Below are positions 27,931 to 36,148 of a stretch of DNA of 64,000 nucleotides, piece after piece. The notes beneath the pieces were generated by a model that worked only from the letters and a program-made list of their open reading frames with translations, searched no databases and was not told the DNA's origin. Both the position numbers and the translations under genes were made by a program. Numbering within the stretch: position 1 is the first letter of the stretch; every line of letters begins with the position of its first letter. Origin of the DNA: Helicobacter sp. 11S03491-1 (lineage in GTDB: Bacteria; Campylobacterota; Campylobacteria; Campylobacterales; Helicobacteraceae); contig NZ_MLAO01000004.1 of the NCBI RefSeq assembly GCF_002272835.1, positions 62,001 to 126,000 on the forward strand, given 5' to 3'.

Positions 27931-28758
27931 ATGTTGTTTGCACCATGGATTTTGTTAGCTATCTCATTAGTTTTTTTATCATTTAAAAATATTATTTCAT
28001 TTATTTTTCTGATAGGTGCAATTATTATTGCATGGATACAAGGTATCCTCACGCCTCTATCGATTACATTTTTATGTATCATTTTTGGCATTACACTTGT
28101 GCATCAATATTATAAAACAAAAACTACCTTATTCATCATCACCGAAATTATTTTAGCAGGCTTTGGAGTTTTGTTATTTTTGCATGATATCCCCGGTTTT
28201 AACAACCCTAAAATACTGGATAAAATCCTAGTAGGACCCCATAGCGCTCCTTATTCAATGTATTTTAATTTTGATAAAGCCCTTTTGGTATTTGTTCTCT
28301 TAGGCGCGCTCCCCACTTTATTTTATGTACCCTCTTCTTCTAATCACACATGGAAAAGTTGGCTTATTTTAATATTTTGTATGCCTGTATTGTTGCTTAT
28401 AGCTACAGCTTTAGGCGGGTTAAAAATTGAACCTCACCTTCCCCCATGGCTATGGCAATTTGCTTTGGCTAATTTATTTTTTGTTTCGCTTGCCGAAGAA
28501 GCGCTCTTTAGAGGCTATATCCAAAGACGCTTAAGTGGGTGGCTTGGAAAATCTTTAGGCTTATGGATTAGCGCGATTTTATTTGGCTTGGCTCATTACA
28601 CAGGAGGGGCATTACTAATCATATTTGCTACTCTGGCAGGGTTCATTTATGGTATGGCATGGATGTGGAGCGGGAGATTATGGGTAAGCACTCTTTTTCA
28701 TTTTAGTTTTAATCTGATTCATTTATTGTTTTTTACATATCCGATATATAAAGGATAA
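27931..28758 (+). CDS. CPBP-family intramembrane metalloprotease (CAAX prenyl protease 2-like)
   Basis: Polytopic membrane protein of the Abi/CPBP family, members of which are glutamate/zinc intramembrane proteases. In 275 aa there are about eight hydrophobic segments and all family motifs: EEALFR (Glu189, Glu190, Arg194), FGLAH (His222), and FHFSFN (His257, Asn261). The start has AAGGA 7 nt upstream. The gene lies between the regulator remnant and a PepSY-type gene. No substrate can be suggested. It is followed by an AT-only 14-bp inverted repeat. Confidence 0.9.
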   Translation: MLFAPWILLAISLVFLSFKNIISFIFLIGAIIIAWIQGILTPLSITFLCIIFGITLVHQYYKTKTTLFIITEIILAGFGVLLFLHDIPGFNNPKILDKILVGPHSAPYSMYFNFDKALLVFVLLGALPTLFYVPSSSNHTWKSWLILIFCMPVLLLIATALGGLKIEPHLPPWLWQFALANLFFVSLAEEALFRGYIQRRLSGWLGKSLGLWISAILFGLAHYTGGALLIIFATLAGFIYGMAWMWSGRLWVSTLFHFSFNLIHLLFFTYPIYKG

Positions 28759-28767
28759 TATTATTTT

Positions 28768-28799
28768 AATTTTTATATCTATTTTTAGATATAAAAATT
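28768..28799. repeat. 14-bp perfect inverted repeat, TTTT loop
   Basis: AATTTTTATATCTA / TAGATATAAAAATT, 10 bp after the CPBP protease stop. One G-C pair per arm. Could act as a weak terminator or processing hairpin. The core TTATATCTATTTTT also occurs near 15319, upstream of the amidohydrolase. Confidence 0.65.
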
Positions 28800-28897
28800 T
28801 ATAAATACTCATTCAAAACCATCTGTTTGGATTTTATCTTATTTTAATTTTTTAATATATATAATAATAACTATTTTTATAATTTAATTATATAATG

Positions 28898-28935
28898 AAA
28901 AGCATTTTAATTTTATCTATAAATAATGCTTTTTT
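28898..28935 (+). terminator. Hairpin AAAAGCATT / AATGCTTTT with T-run
   Basis: 9-bp stem with an 18-base loop followed by TTTTTT. It fits a terminator for read-through from the CPBP gene. The long loop lowers confidence. Confidence 0.45.
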
Positions 28936-28956
28936 ATAAATTTTAGATAAATCTCT

Positions 28957-28986
28957 ATTTATCATAATATAAAAATAATGATAAAT
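28957..28986. promoter_or_regulatory. Fur-like palindrome upstream of PepSY-type gene
   Basis: ATTTATCAT / ATGATAAAT, a 9-bp inverted repeat with a 12-bp spacer. The right arm extends to AATAATGATAAAT, which resembles a Fur half-site pair. It lies about 85 bp before the PepSY-type start. The match is weaker than the TonB-receptor box. Confidence 0.4.
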
Positions 28987-29071
28987 AAAATGCAAAAATT
29001 AGTCCTCTAAAATGATATTTTTTAGCATTGCAAAAAGCTATTAGAATAAAAACTATATTTAGGAATAAATT

Positions 29072-29614
29072 ATGAAAAAATTTTCTCATACCCTGCATTT
29101 GTTTTCAAGTATATTTTTCTTACCTTTAGCTTTTGTATATGCTTTTAGTGGGATTTTATTTTTGGTGGGTTATTATGGAAATATAGAAAGTAAAACTTAT
29201 GAAATCCAACACGATGCCCTACTTGATCCTGAGGAAATGAAAGATTTTTTGCTTCATTTTCTGCAAACCAATCATCTCAAAATTCCTCATGACAAAAACC
29301 TCAAACCCACACGAGATAAACAAGGAGTTCAGATAGGGATTATGAGTTATATAGCCCAAATCAGACAAAAAGAAAATATTCTCACCATCAAAACCCTTCA
29401 AAGAGATCCTATCAGCAATCTTCTAGCCCTTCATTTTGCACAAGGAAGATGGTATTTTGACGTACTTGGTGTGGCATTTGGCAGCGCTTTGGTGATTTTT
29501 TATTTTACAGGAATCTTAATGATACGCCGCTCCAAGCACAAAAAAGCTCTTTGGATTACTTTTTTTGCAGGGCTATGTATCACTATTTTAACAGGTTATT
29601 TCAGTGGAAAATAA
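29072..29614 (+). CDS. PepSY-associated transmembrane (PepSY_TM-like) protein
   Basis: 180-residue membrane protein. An N-terminal helix (about 8-31, with HTLHLFSSIFFLPLAFVYAFSG, the LHxxxG-like start of PepSY_TM proteins) is followed by a periplasmic domain of about 100 residues, and two C-terminal helices (about 131-152 and 158-176). Related proteins often accompany TonB receptors and may reduce or handle iron/heme at the inner membrane. That role is inferred here from the neighbouring receptor and the Fur-like site. AGGAATAAATT precedes the start. Short for the family, so possibly a minimal member. Confidence 0.7.
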   Translation: MKKFSHTLHLFSSIFFLPLAFVYAFSGILFLVGYYGNIESKTYEIQHDALLDPEEMKDFLLHFLQTNHLKIPHDKNLKPTRDKQGVQIGIMSYIAQIRQKENILTIKTLQRDPISNLLALHFAQGRWYFDVLGVAFGSALVIFYFTGILMIRRSKHKKALWITFFAGLCITILTGYFSGK

Positions 29615-29907
29615 TCCAATTTAAAAAAAATTCAAAAAACATCGTAAAAAAATATTTCCCCGGAAAAACAATAAACAAAGACTACGAATATTATCATCAC
29701 GACCTCATTGCCAAATATTTTGTCCAATAATCAAGGCCGGGTTGATTTTATAAGACTTGCAAAATATCTCCTAAAATTCTTTGATATAGATAATTTTTCA
29801 ATATTTTTATATCGAAATTAGAAGAGTTTTGGAAATTAAAAAAATCAGATACAATTTTAAAATATTATTAAAATATTCTCAAAACCTATCAATAAGGAGT
29901 TTATAAA

Positions 29908-30309
29908 GTGCGAATCAGAATTTACTACGAAGATACTGATTGCGGAGGTATTGTATATCATGCTAATTATATCAAATATTGCGAACGCGCAAGGAGTGAA
30001 AAATTTTTTTCACTAGGACTCAGTCCTACTCAAGCAACAAATGGTTTTGTCGTCAAGGCTTTAAATGCTAATTTTATTGGGAGCGCCATGCTGGGAGATG
30101 AGATTGAAGTCTTAACAAAAGTTATAAAAATCAAGCATGTCTCTGTATTGCTTAAACAAGAAATTTTTAAAATTTTTGAAAATACTGCTCAAAAAAATTG
30201 CAGAGACAAAATATTTGAAATGGAAATTAAAATTGGCTATATTGATTTTAAAACAACCACACCTGCTCTTATCCCCGAAAATTTTATAAAAATTTTAAAT
30301 GAAAACTAA
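29908..30309 (+). CDS. ybgC: YbgC-type acyl-CoA thioesterase
   Basis: Hot-dog-fold thioesterase; the H. pylori and E. coli relatives hydrolyse acyl-CoA and associate with Tol-Pal or phospholipid metabolism. The N-terminus YYEDTDCGGIVYHANYIKYCERARSE carries the conserved Asp11 and the HAN motif of the family. 133 aa. The start codon is GTG with AAGGAG 7 nt upstream. It stands alone, followed by about 400 bp without a gene. Confidence 0.93.
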   Translation: MRIRIYYEDTDCGGIVYHANYIKYCERARSEKFFSLGLSPTQATNGFVVKALNANFIGSAMLGDEIEVLTKVIKIKHVSVLLKQEIFKIFENTAQKNCRDKIFEMEIKIGYIDFKTTTPALIPENFIKILNEN

Positions 30310-30712
30310 GAATTGTAAGTATCTTGTAATCAAAGCTTAATATTTATCACTTAAGTTAGGTTTATCCCTAAAATTCTATAACCAAGCTTTCTTTTTTCTC
30401 CTATGGAGCTTCAAAACTGGTAACACAAAAGAGAACTATCCTTATTGAATGTAGAAATAGCGGTAAATGAATACATGGTTTGATTATTTTAGGCAAAGTT
30501 AATGCAACTTTTTATAAATATCTAAATATTTTTAACTATTTTTTATCTATATATAAAAAAGTATTTTTTATTACCTTACTTCTATATTCCATAGCTATCT
30601 TTAATTCGCTTCTAAAGGTCATTTTACCCCATTTTACATGTATCTGACTTTTATACACAATGGAAATATAAACTGATTAATCAGAAATTCTTAAATAATT
30701 TAAAGGCTTAAG
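30310..30712. other. Gene-free stretch between ybgC and HpaII remnant
   Basis: About 400 bp with no convincing ORF on either strand, no IS ends and no RNA gene that I can recognise. It borders the broken nuclease gene and probably holds deletion scars, but no homology is visible. Confidence 0.6.
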
Positions 30713-31036
30713 TTAAATAAATTCTTCTATTGTTGGAACGCAAAATGTGCTGTCAGACTTTTTAACAGTTTCTAATAATGTTCGTGCCTTTAATTTAAAT
30801 TCTGATGCGGATAACGAAAGGATTAAATTGCCTTTTCCATCAACAATATTTATATTTACATCATCTTTTATATAATGTTTTTCCTATCCGTTTTCTTTTC
30901 GTAAAATTTCTATTAAAGGATAGTATAAATCTTCTTTTTTATTTAAATCTGCATCTGCGGCATACAGAATACCATCTCCTAATAATTTTAGAAAAACGTA
31001 TAGCTCACTCCACTCACCCTTATTTTGTGTAATCAT
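30713..31036 (-). pseudogene. Broken HpaII-family restriction endonuclease (N-terminal remnant)
   Basis: Begins one base after the methylase stop with its own ribosome site (GGAG). It reads MITQNKGEWSELYVFLKLL, LYAADADLNKKEDLYYP, IEILRKENG, then an in-frame TAG (codon 51, 30884-30886). The same frame resumes as EKHYIKDDVNINIVDGKG, SASEFKLKARTLLE, CVPTIEEFI and stops at codon 108. This is the start of an R.HpaII-type protein (about 350 aa in the family; recalled), cutting CCGG. Two lesions, a nonsense codon and loss of the C-terminal two thirds including the catalytic part, make it non-functional. The next-door HpaII-type methylase supports the identification. Confidence 0.8.
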
Positions 31037-31037
31037 T

Positions 31038-32141
31038 TTACTCCTCTATAATTTTTTCAATCAGATTCTTGGCAGTTGCTTGTATTGCAGGAATGGCGAC
31101 AGAGTTTCCAAATTGTTTATATGCACTGACATCAGCAACCTCTATTTTAAAAAAATCAGGAAAACCTTGTAAGCGTGCCCATTCTCTGGGGGTCATTCTA
31201 CGAATACCTTTTCTATTCACTTCACCTTTTATATGCGTAACAGGTGTAAAATCTTTTAATCTTGAATCAATTATAAGATTTCTTTCTCTGCCCATGCCAC
31301 CTGTAACAATTGTATTGGAGATTCCGTCTAAATCTTTAATTTCATAGCCGAAACCGTTGCCCCTTGCCTCATTTCTTTTTTTATGCTTTTGAAGACACTC
31401 AATATATTGAGTTGATAAATAATATTTTGCAGAGACAGGAACTTTCTCCATAATATCTCTAATTGTTTTTGTAGTATCAGTCGGTTCAGGATAAGAGAAG
31501 TCTTCTTCTTTTATTCCCAAATCACATCTGAAACCTACAATAAATATTCTTTCTCTATTTTGAGGAACTCCGAAATTTTTTGCATTCATTATTTTGGGTT
31601 CCGGAACAACATATCCAAGTCCATTCCTTAAAACATTCAATATTGTAGCCAGTGTCTTACCGCCTCTATGATTAATCAAACCTTTTACATTTTCTAAAAA
31701 AAATGCTTTTGGCTGTTTTGCTTTAATGATTCTTGCAACATCAAAGAAAAGGGTTCCTCTTGTATCATCAAACCCGCCTCGTTTGCCTGCAATCGAAAAA
31801 GCTTGGCAAGGAAATCCTCCAACCAAAATATCATGGTCAGGAATTTTATTCTCGTTTATTTTGGTAATATCTCCATCGGGGACTTCCCCAAAATTCAAAG
31901 TATAAGTTTTTTGAGTTTTTTCATCTATTTCGGAACTAAATACACATTTCCCACCTAAATTTTGGAATGCTATTCTCATCCCACCAATACCCGCAAATAA
32001 ATCTATAAAAGTGAATTTAGAGTTTTTCGGAGCAGGAAAAGGAATATCTCCGGTTAATATCATCTTATCAATCAAATGGATTTGTCCTTTACTGAAGGTC
32101 TTTTTCACGCCATCTTCTTTAATTACGACATTTGCATTCAT
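31038..32141 (-). CDS. HpaII-type DNA (cytosine-5) methyltransferase
   Basis: Predicted to methylate CCGG (inner C in M.HpaII). All C5-MTase motifs are in order: I FIDLFAGIGGMRIA (45-58), IV GGFPCQAFS (108-116; catalytic Cys112), VI FFLENVKG (147-154), VIII QNRERIFIVGF (194-204), IX PREWARLQGFP and X YKQFGNSVAIPAIQA. In the variable region, YYLSTQYIECLQKHKKRNEA and GNGFGYEI closely follow the M.HpaII pattern as I recall it, so specificity is probably the same. At 367 aa it appears intact. The start overlaps the vsr stop by 4 bp, and the broken nuclease follows 1 bp after its stop. Confidence 0.93.
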   Translation of the reverse strand: MNANVVIKEDGVKKTFSKGQIHLIDKMILTGDIPFPAPKNSKFTFIDLFAGIGGMRIAFQNLGGKCVFSSEIDEKTQKTYTLNFGEVPDGDITKINENKIPDHDILVGGFPCQAFSIAGKRGGFDDTRGTLFFDVARIIKAKQPKAFFLENVKGLINHRGGKTLATILNVLRNGLGYVVPEPKIMNAKNFGVPQNRERIFIVGFRCDLGIKEEDFSYPEPTDTTKTIRDIMEKVPVSAKYYLSTQYIECLQKHKKRNEARGNGFGYEIKDLDGISNTIVTGGMGRERNLIIDSRLKDFTPVTHIKGEVNRKGIRRMTPREWARLQGFPDFFKIEVADVSAYKQFGNSVAIPAIQATAKNLIEKIIEE

Positions 32142-32551
32142 TGAATACCTATCTCTTTTTCAATTTTATTAATACATGCTTCTAAGTTTTTTTGAATATC
32201 TTTACCCCAAAATCTTATTACTTTCCATCCTTGTTCTTCCAGTATTCTATTAACATCTTCATCTCTTTTTATATTTCCTTCAATTTTTTTTATCCAGAAA
32301 TCTTGATGAGATTTTATATCATTTTTTCTTGTTTTCCAATTATAGCCATGCCAAAATTCGCTGTCACAGAATATTGCTATTTTATACTTTGAAAGAACAA
32401 TATCAGGTTTCCCTTCAATATTTGAACAATTCTTACGATACCTATATCCCCTATTCCACAAAGCTTTTCTGAGCAAAAGCTCAATTTTACTGTCCTTATT
32501 CTTGACAGCTTGCATGTTTTTTCTTCTTTGTTCTTTGGTAAGTCTATCCAT
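32138..32551 (-). CDS. Vsr-type very-short-patch mismatch endonuclease
   Basis: Nicks 5' of T in T:G mismatches formed when 5-methylcytosine deaminates, so repair restores C. The 137-aa protein starts with the Vsr N-terminus DRLTKEQRRKNMQAVKNKDSKIEL, has the catalytic Asp50 in GKPDIV, the FWHG segment (Trp67-His68) and DFWIKKIEGNIKRDEDVNRIL...GWKVIRFW. The cysteines that bind structural zinc in E. coli Vsr are not at their usual places (CDSEFWHGYNW in place of a HGCFWHxHxC pattern), so it belongs to a divergent subgroup. Translationally coupled to the methylase, the usual Vsr/MTase pairing. Confidence 0.92.
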   Translation of the reverse strand: MDRLTKEQRRKNMQAVKNKDSKIELLLRKALWNRGYRYRKNCSNIEGKPDIVLSKYKIAIFCDSEFWHGYNWKTRKNDIKSHQDFWIKKIEGNIKRDEDVNRILEEQGWKVIRFWGKDIQKNLEACINKIEKEIGIQ

Positions 32552-32728
32552 GTATCAATTATATATTAAACATTGTATTTATATCCTATTTTGAAGTTTT
32601 GTTATAAATGGTATATGTAAAATTCTAAAATATGTCCAAATATAACTTATTTCTTGTATTTTTTGTCTTCTTTAACCGGTTATGTGATACATTCCTTGTG
32701 CGACATAAAAACAAGGAGGAATATTGAT

Positions 32729-32851
32729 ATGACTGAGATTAAGACATTTAAATCAGAACAAACTTTTAAAAATATTAATGACTTATGTAAAATTTTGATG
32801 CAAGACATTGAATTTGTTGGCAAATATTATGGGATTAGAATTGAAAAATAA
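32729..32851 (+). CDS. Small ORF of unknown function with strong ribosome site
   Basis: 40 residues (MTEIKTFKSEQTFKNINDLC, then mixed helix, ending IRIEK). Perfect AAGGAGGA 8 nt before the ATG, one of the strongest ribosome sites in the window, which argues that it is translated. Divergent from vsr. No family recognised. The next ORF overlaps it in another frame; a frameshift joining the two into one protein of about 90 residues is possible. Confidence 0.5.
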   Translation: MTEIKTFKSEQTFKNINDLCKILMQDIEFVGKYYGIRIEK

Positions 32852-32996
32852 ACCGGAAAGAAAATTATTTTTCAAAAAAGAGATATTGCCGGAGAATATT
32901 GGAGAATTAGTTTTATTGGCAGTGGCTTCCGGAGCAGAGATTGTAGTGTTTTTGGTTAGCAAAATAAATATAACTTTATTAGAACCGATGAATTAG
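32829..32996 (+). CDS. Small overlapping ORF, possible second half of a frameshifted gene
   Basis: 55 residues in a different frame from the preceding small ORF, overlapping its last 23 bp. It reads MGLELKNKPERKLFFKKEIL, then IGELVLLAVASGAEIVVFLV and a short tail. The hydrophobic GELVLLAVASGAEIVV stretch is vaguely like the end of an HPr-type fold, but this is not enough for a call. No own ribosome site. Either a coupled small gene or the displaced C-terminus of the preceding ORF. Confidence 0.35.
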   Translation: MGLELKNKPERKLFFKKEILPENIGELVLLAVASGAEIVVFLVSKINITLLEPMN

Positions 32997-33262
32997 CTTC
33001 ATAATACCTGTAATGACAATACTAAAATAATACTTGGCGAAGTCAGCTTTAAATACTGTTCATAAATATAAAAAAGTTAAGTCGGAAAAATGTTCAAAAC
33101 GGACTTGCCCAAAATAATCGTACCATCTGTGACAATCAAATCACTCATTAAAATACAATAGCGCTATTTAAAATATTTGTATAAAAAATATCATGCATGG
33201 ACGGACTGATGGGTATGAGTGAGATATAATATATAAGCGAAGATGAAATAGAATATCGTATA
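32997..33262. other. Gene-free stretch before the tRNA pair
   Basis: About 265 bp without a supportable gene. Apparent short ORFs that run through the tRNA genes are the familiar artefact of translating tRNA sequence. No terminator or phage attachment core was recognised, though the nearby tRNAs and the restriction island make this a plausible old insertion boundary. Confidence 0.5.
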
Positions 33263-33339
<77 letters not shown>

Positions 33340-33392
33340 ACAAAAAATTAAAATCTTAAAAAAACAAAAATTTTAAGAAATTAAGAAAGAAG

Positions 33393-33467
33393 TGGCTGGG
33401 GTAAAAGGATTCGAACCTCTGAATGGCTGGACCAAAACCAGCTGCCTTACCACTTGGCGATACCCCA
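33393..33467 (-). tRNA. tRNA-Gln (UUG)
   Basis: 75-nt cloverleaf with encoded CCA. Acceptor TGGGGTA / TACCCCA, anticodon loop TTTTGGT with anticodon UUG, T-loop GGTTCGAATCC. It lies 53 bp upstream of tRNA-fMet on the same strand, probably co-transcribed. In this lineage Gln-tRNA is made by misacylation and GatCAB. Confidence 0.95.
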
Positions 33468-33547
33468 ATTGAAATTCAATAAAAATTCTATTGAGGGCAG
33501 AATTATAGTAGTTTTATAAAATATTGTCAATAAAAACAATCTTAAGC

Positions 33548-33553
33548 TATAAT
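33548..33553 (+). promoter_or_regulatory. -10 element of ribBA
   Basis: TATAAT about 30 bp before the ribBA start, with upstream T-rich runs rather than a clear -35, the usual form of the main sigma promoter in Campylobacterota. Confidence 0.6.
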
Positions 33554-33583
33554 TACATCTTCAAAACATAAGGAAACTTAAAA

Positions 33584-34609
33584 ATGTATATTGATCGAGT
33601 AAAAGAAGCTATCAAAGCTATAAAAAATGGTGAGATGATTATTATCATGGATGATGAAGACAGAGAAAATGAAGGCGATTTGGTTATGGCAGGGATTTTT
33701 TCCACACCCGAAAAAATCAACTTTATGGCCCAAGAAGCAAGGGGATTAATTTGCGTCTCTGTGAGTAAAGAAATTGCTCAAAAACTTGATCTCCCCCCTA
33801 TGGTAGGACATAATAGTTCCAATCATGAAACTGCATTTACCGTTTCTATTGATGCCAAAGAAGCAAAAACAGGTATTTCTGCTTTTGAGCGCGATCTCAC
33901 TATCCAACTCATGTGCAATGATAATACTTCTCCCAAAGATTTTGTTCGTCCCGGGCATATATTTCCCCTTATTGCCAAAGATGGGGGAGTTTTGGTTAGG
34001 ACCGGACATACAGAAGCAAGTATTGATATATGCAAACTCGCGGGTCTCAAGCCTATTGGTGTGATTTGTGAAATTATGAAAGAAGATGGTTCTATGGCAA
34101 GAAGAGGAGATAAATTTCTCCTTGATTTTTCTCAAAAGCATGATTTAAAAATCCTTTATGTCTCTGATCTCATCAGCTATCGACTTCAAAATGAAAATTT
34201 ATTAACAATTATTTCAAGAAATAAAACAAATTTCTTAGAAACACAATGTGAAAAAATCACGCTTATTGACCATCTCCAAAGAGAACATTTTGCCTTCAAA
34301 TTTCAAAATAACCCTATACCTATTGTCAGATTTCATACGATCAAAACTGATTATGAACTCCTCAATGATGCACAAAATTATGAATTTTTAATGAAATCTA
34401 TTGCCAAAATCAAGCAAGATGGAGGGTATTTAGTATTTATTAATGACAATGCCAATAATGGCGATGTTATCAAAAGTTTTGGGATTGGAGCACAGATTTT
34501 AAAACTCTTAAATATTCAAGATTTTAAACTCATTACTTCAAATAATACTCGAGAATATAGCGCATTAAGCGGATTTGATTTGCGATTATTAGAATATATT
34601 GAAGTTTAG
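33584..34609 (+). CDS. ribBA: RibBA: 3,4-dihydroxy-2-butanone-4-phosphate synthase with degenerate GTP-cyclohydrolase half
   Basis: Riboflavin synthesis: converts ribulose 5-phosphate to DHBP. The N-terminal RibB domain (1-205) has the acidic loop MDDEDRENEGDLV, PMVGHNSSNHETAFTVSID, RTGHTEASIDICKLAGL and a C-terminal EIMKEDGSMARRGD. The remaining 135 residues follow a GTP-cyclohydrolase II layout but lack the zinc-binding cysteines (no CxDCG-like segment) and other catalytic residues, so only the DHBP reaction is expected. From memory, H. pylori has the same half-dead RibBA and a separate RibA. AAGGAAA ribosome site. The stop overlaps convergent cmoA by 4 bp. Confidence 0.93.
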   Translation: MYIDRVKEAIKAIKNGEMIIIMDDEDRENEGDLVMAGIFSTPEKINFMAQEARGLICVSVSKEIAQKLDLPPMVGHNSSNHETAFTVSIDAKEAKTGISAFERDLTIQLMCNDNTSPKDFVRPGHIFPLIAKDGGVLVRTGHTEASIDICKLAGLKPIGVICEIMKEDGSMARRGDKFLLDFSQKHDLKILYVSDLISYRLQNENLLTIISRNKTNFLETQCEKITLIDHLQREHFAFKFQNNPIPIVRFHTIKTDYELLNDAQNYEFLMKSIAKIKQDGGYLVFINDNANNGDVIKSFGIGAQILKLLNIQDFKLITSNNTREYSALSGFDLRLLEYIEV

Positions 34610-35319
34610 ATTTTTCTTGCTATCAAGGTCGCGAAATTTACCCATTTAAAAAGGACTTCTACACTCTGAAATCCAACCTCTTTAAGCATCTTAAAATTTT
34701 CTTCTAACGTATAGGGTATCAAGACATTTTCTAATGCCTCTCGTTTTGTATTGATCTCATTTTGTGTGTATCCTTGTTCTTTTTTATAGAGATAATATCT
34801 ATCAATCATTTGCCTATCTAAGACTTTATCTTGACTTGTCATTTTTTCACTCATAATCAAAATCCCGCCCTCACAAAGCCCTTCAAAAATTTTATGCGCT
34901 AATATATGCCTTTGCATAGGTCTTACAAACTGCATTGTATAGTTTGTTACCACCACGCAAGCATTGTGAATATCTATGTCCAGAAAATCCTTACAAATAA
35001 ATTCAATTTCTTTCCCGTAAGTTTTTGCTTTGAGTTTGGCTCTTTCTATCATGGCTTTAGAGCTATCAACACCTATCAAATCTATTTGCATCCCTTTTAT
35101 TTTTTGGGCAAGTTCAATCAAAAAACTTCCTGTTGAGCATCCCAAGTCATAAACAATTCCTTGCTCTCCCAAAGCATTCAAAGCAAAATCAACACTTAAC
35201 TTCAAAGATTCACAATAATAAGGGATTGAACGGAGCGCCATATCATCAAATACACTTGCAACCCCTTCATCAAATTCAAATTGCTTAGAATAAATCTTAG
35301 TAAATATTTTATCTTTCAT
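34606..35319 (-). CDS. cmoA: Carboxy-S-adenosyl-L-methionine synthase
   Basis: Makes carboxy-SAM from SAM and prephenate for CmoB-dependent modification of wobble uridine in tRNA. Class I methyltransferase fold with IVYDLGCSTGSFLIEL (motif I), IGVDSSKAMIERAK, CVVVTNYTMQFV and the CmoA-typical FDEGVASVFDDMALRSIPYY and LIPYTLEENFKML. 237 aa. Its start shares one base with the thiG stop (TAATG), so the two are coupled. Confidence 0.93.
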   Translation of the reverse strand: MKDKIFTKIYSKQFEFDEGVASVFDDMALRSIPYYCESLKLSVDFALNALGEQGIVYDLGCSTGSFLIELAQKIKGMQIDLIGVDSSKAMIERAKLKAKTYGKEIEFICKDFLDIDIHNACVVVTNYTMQFVRPMQRHILAHKIFEGLCEGGILIMSEKMTSQDKVLDRQMIDRYYLYKKEQGYTQNEINTKREALENVLIPYTLEENFKMLKEVGFQSVEVLFKWVNFATLIARKI

Positions 35320-36101
35320 TAAAGCCTTGCCATTCCAAAAATAGGAGAACTTGGACTTGCATAAGACTTTTTTTCTATCCTGCCACTTAAAAAACTTTTT
35401 CTCCCTGCAATGACTGCATATTTCATCGCCTCTGCCATCATAACAGGATCTTTAGCCATTGCTATGGCAGTATTACTCAAAACCCCATCTGCACCCAGCT
35501 CCATTGCTATGGCAGCATCTGAAGCGCACCCCACACCCGCATCTACAATTACAGGTACGCTAATAGCTTCTTTGATAAACCCTATATTGTAAGGATTTTG
35601 GATACCCAAACCACTTCCAATAGGTGCAGCCAAAGGCATCACTGCGCTTGCTCCGGCATTTTCAAGTTTTTTAGCCATAATAGGATCATCGTTACTATAG
35701 GCAAGCACACAAAATCCTTCCTTTGCCAAAATTTCACATGCTTTAAGAGTTTCTAAAACATCAGGATAAAGTGTTTTTTGCGTATCACCAATAATTTCAA
35801 GCTTAATAAACTCAATACCTATGGCTTCTTTGATAAGTCTAAACAAAGTAATAGCCTCTTGCGCATTGGTACAACCCGCAGAATTTGGCAAAAATTCAAT
35901 CTCTGTATCCTTAAAGTAATCTAATAAATTTTCTTCATTTTTATTTATAATATTCACCCTTCTGACCGCAACAGTTATCATCTGTGATCCTGAAGCCAGG
36001 GTAGCTTGTTTTGTAGTATCAAAATCCTTGTATTTTCCACTCCCTACTATTAATCTTGATCGAAAGGTTTTATTGCCTATTTTTAATAAATCTGTTGCCA
36101 T
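35319..36101 (-). CDS. thiG: Thiazole synthase
   Basis: Forms the thiazole phosphate of thiamine from deoxyxylulose phosphate, dehydroglycine and ThiS thiocarboxylate. Start at [10 protein letters not shown], preceded by AAAAGG; an upstream in-frame ATG would run into the MFS gene. TIM barrel of 260 aa with [50 protein letters not shown] and [12 protein letters not shown]. No other thi gene is nearby; thiS, thiF and thiH would have to be elsewhere. Confidence 0.95.
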   Translation of the reverse strand: MATDLLKIGNKTFRSRLIVGSGKYKDFDTTKQATLASGSQMITVAVRRVNIINKNEENLLDYFKDTEIEFLPNSAGCTNAQEAITLFRLIKEAIGIEFIKLEIIGDTQKTLYPDVLETLKACEILAKEGFCVLAYSNDDPIMAKKLENAGASAVMPLAAPIGSGLGIQNPYNIGFIKEAISVPVIVDAGVGCASDAAIAMELGADGVLSNTAIAMAKDPVMMAEAMKYAVIAGRKSFLSGRIEKKSYASPSSPIFGMARL

Positions 36102-36148
36102 AATTTTACCTTTTAAGTCTTTAAAATATTTTTGATTATAGCAAATCT

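Larger units (their letters stand above)
28759..29071. other. Gene-free AT-rich spacer with three inverted repeats
   Basis: About 310 bp, nearly all A/T, with no ORF. It holds a 14-bp inverted repeat (28768-28799), a 9-bp stem with a T-run (28898-28933) and a Fur-like 9-bp palindrome (28957-28986) before the PepSY-type gene; each is listed. Confidence 0.7.

Noticed and set aside
30310-30712. Insertion sequence or phage scar next to the HpaII remnant
   Set aside because: No transposase pattern, terminal inverted repeats or target duplication could be found by eye; the region is listed only as empty.
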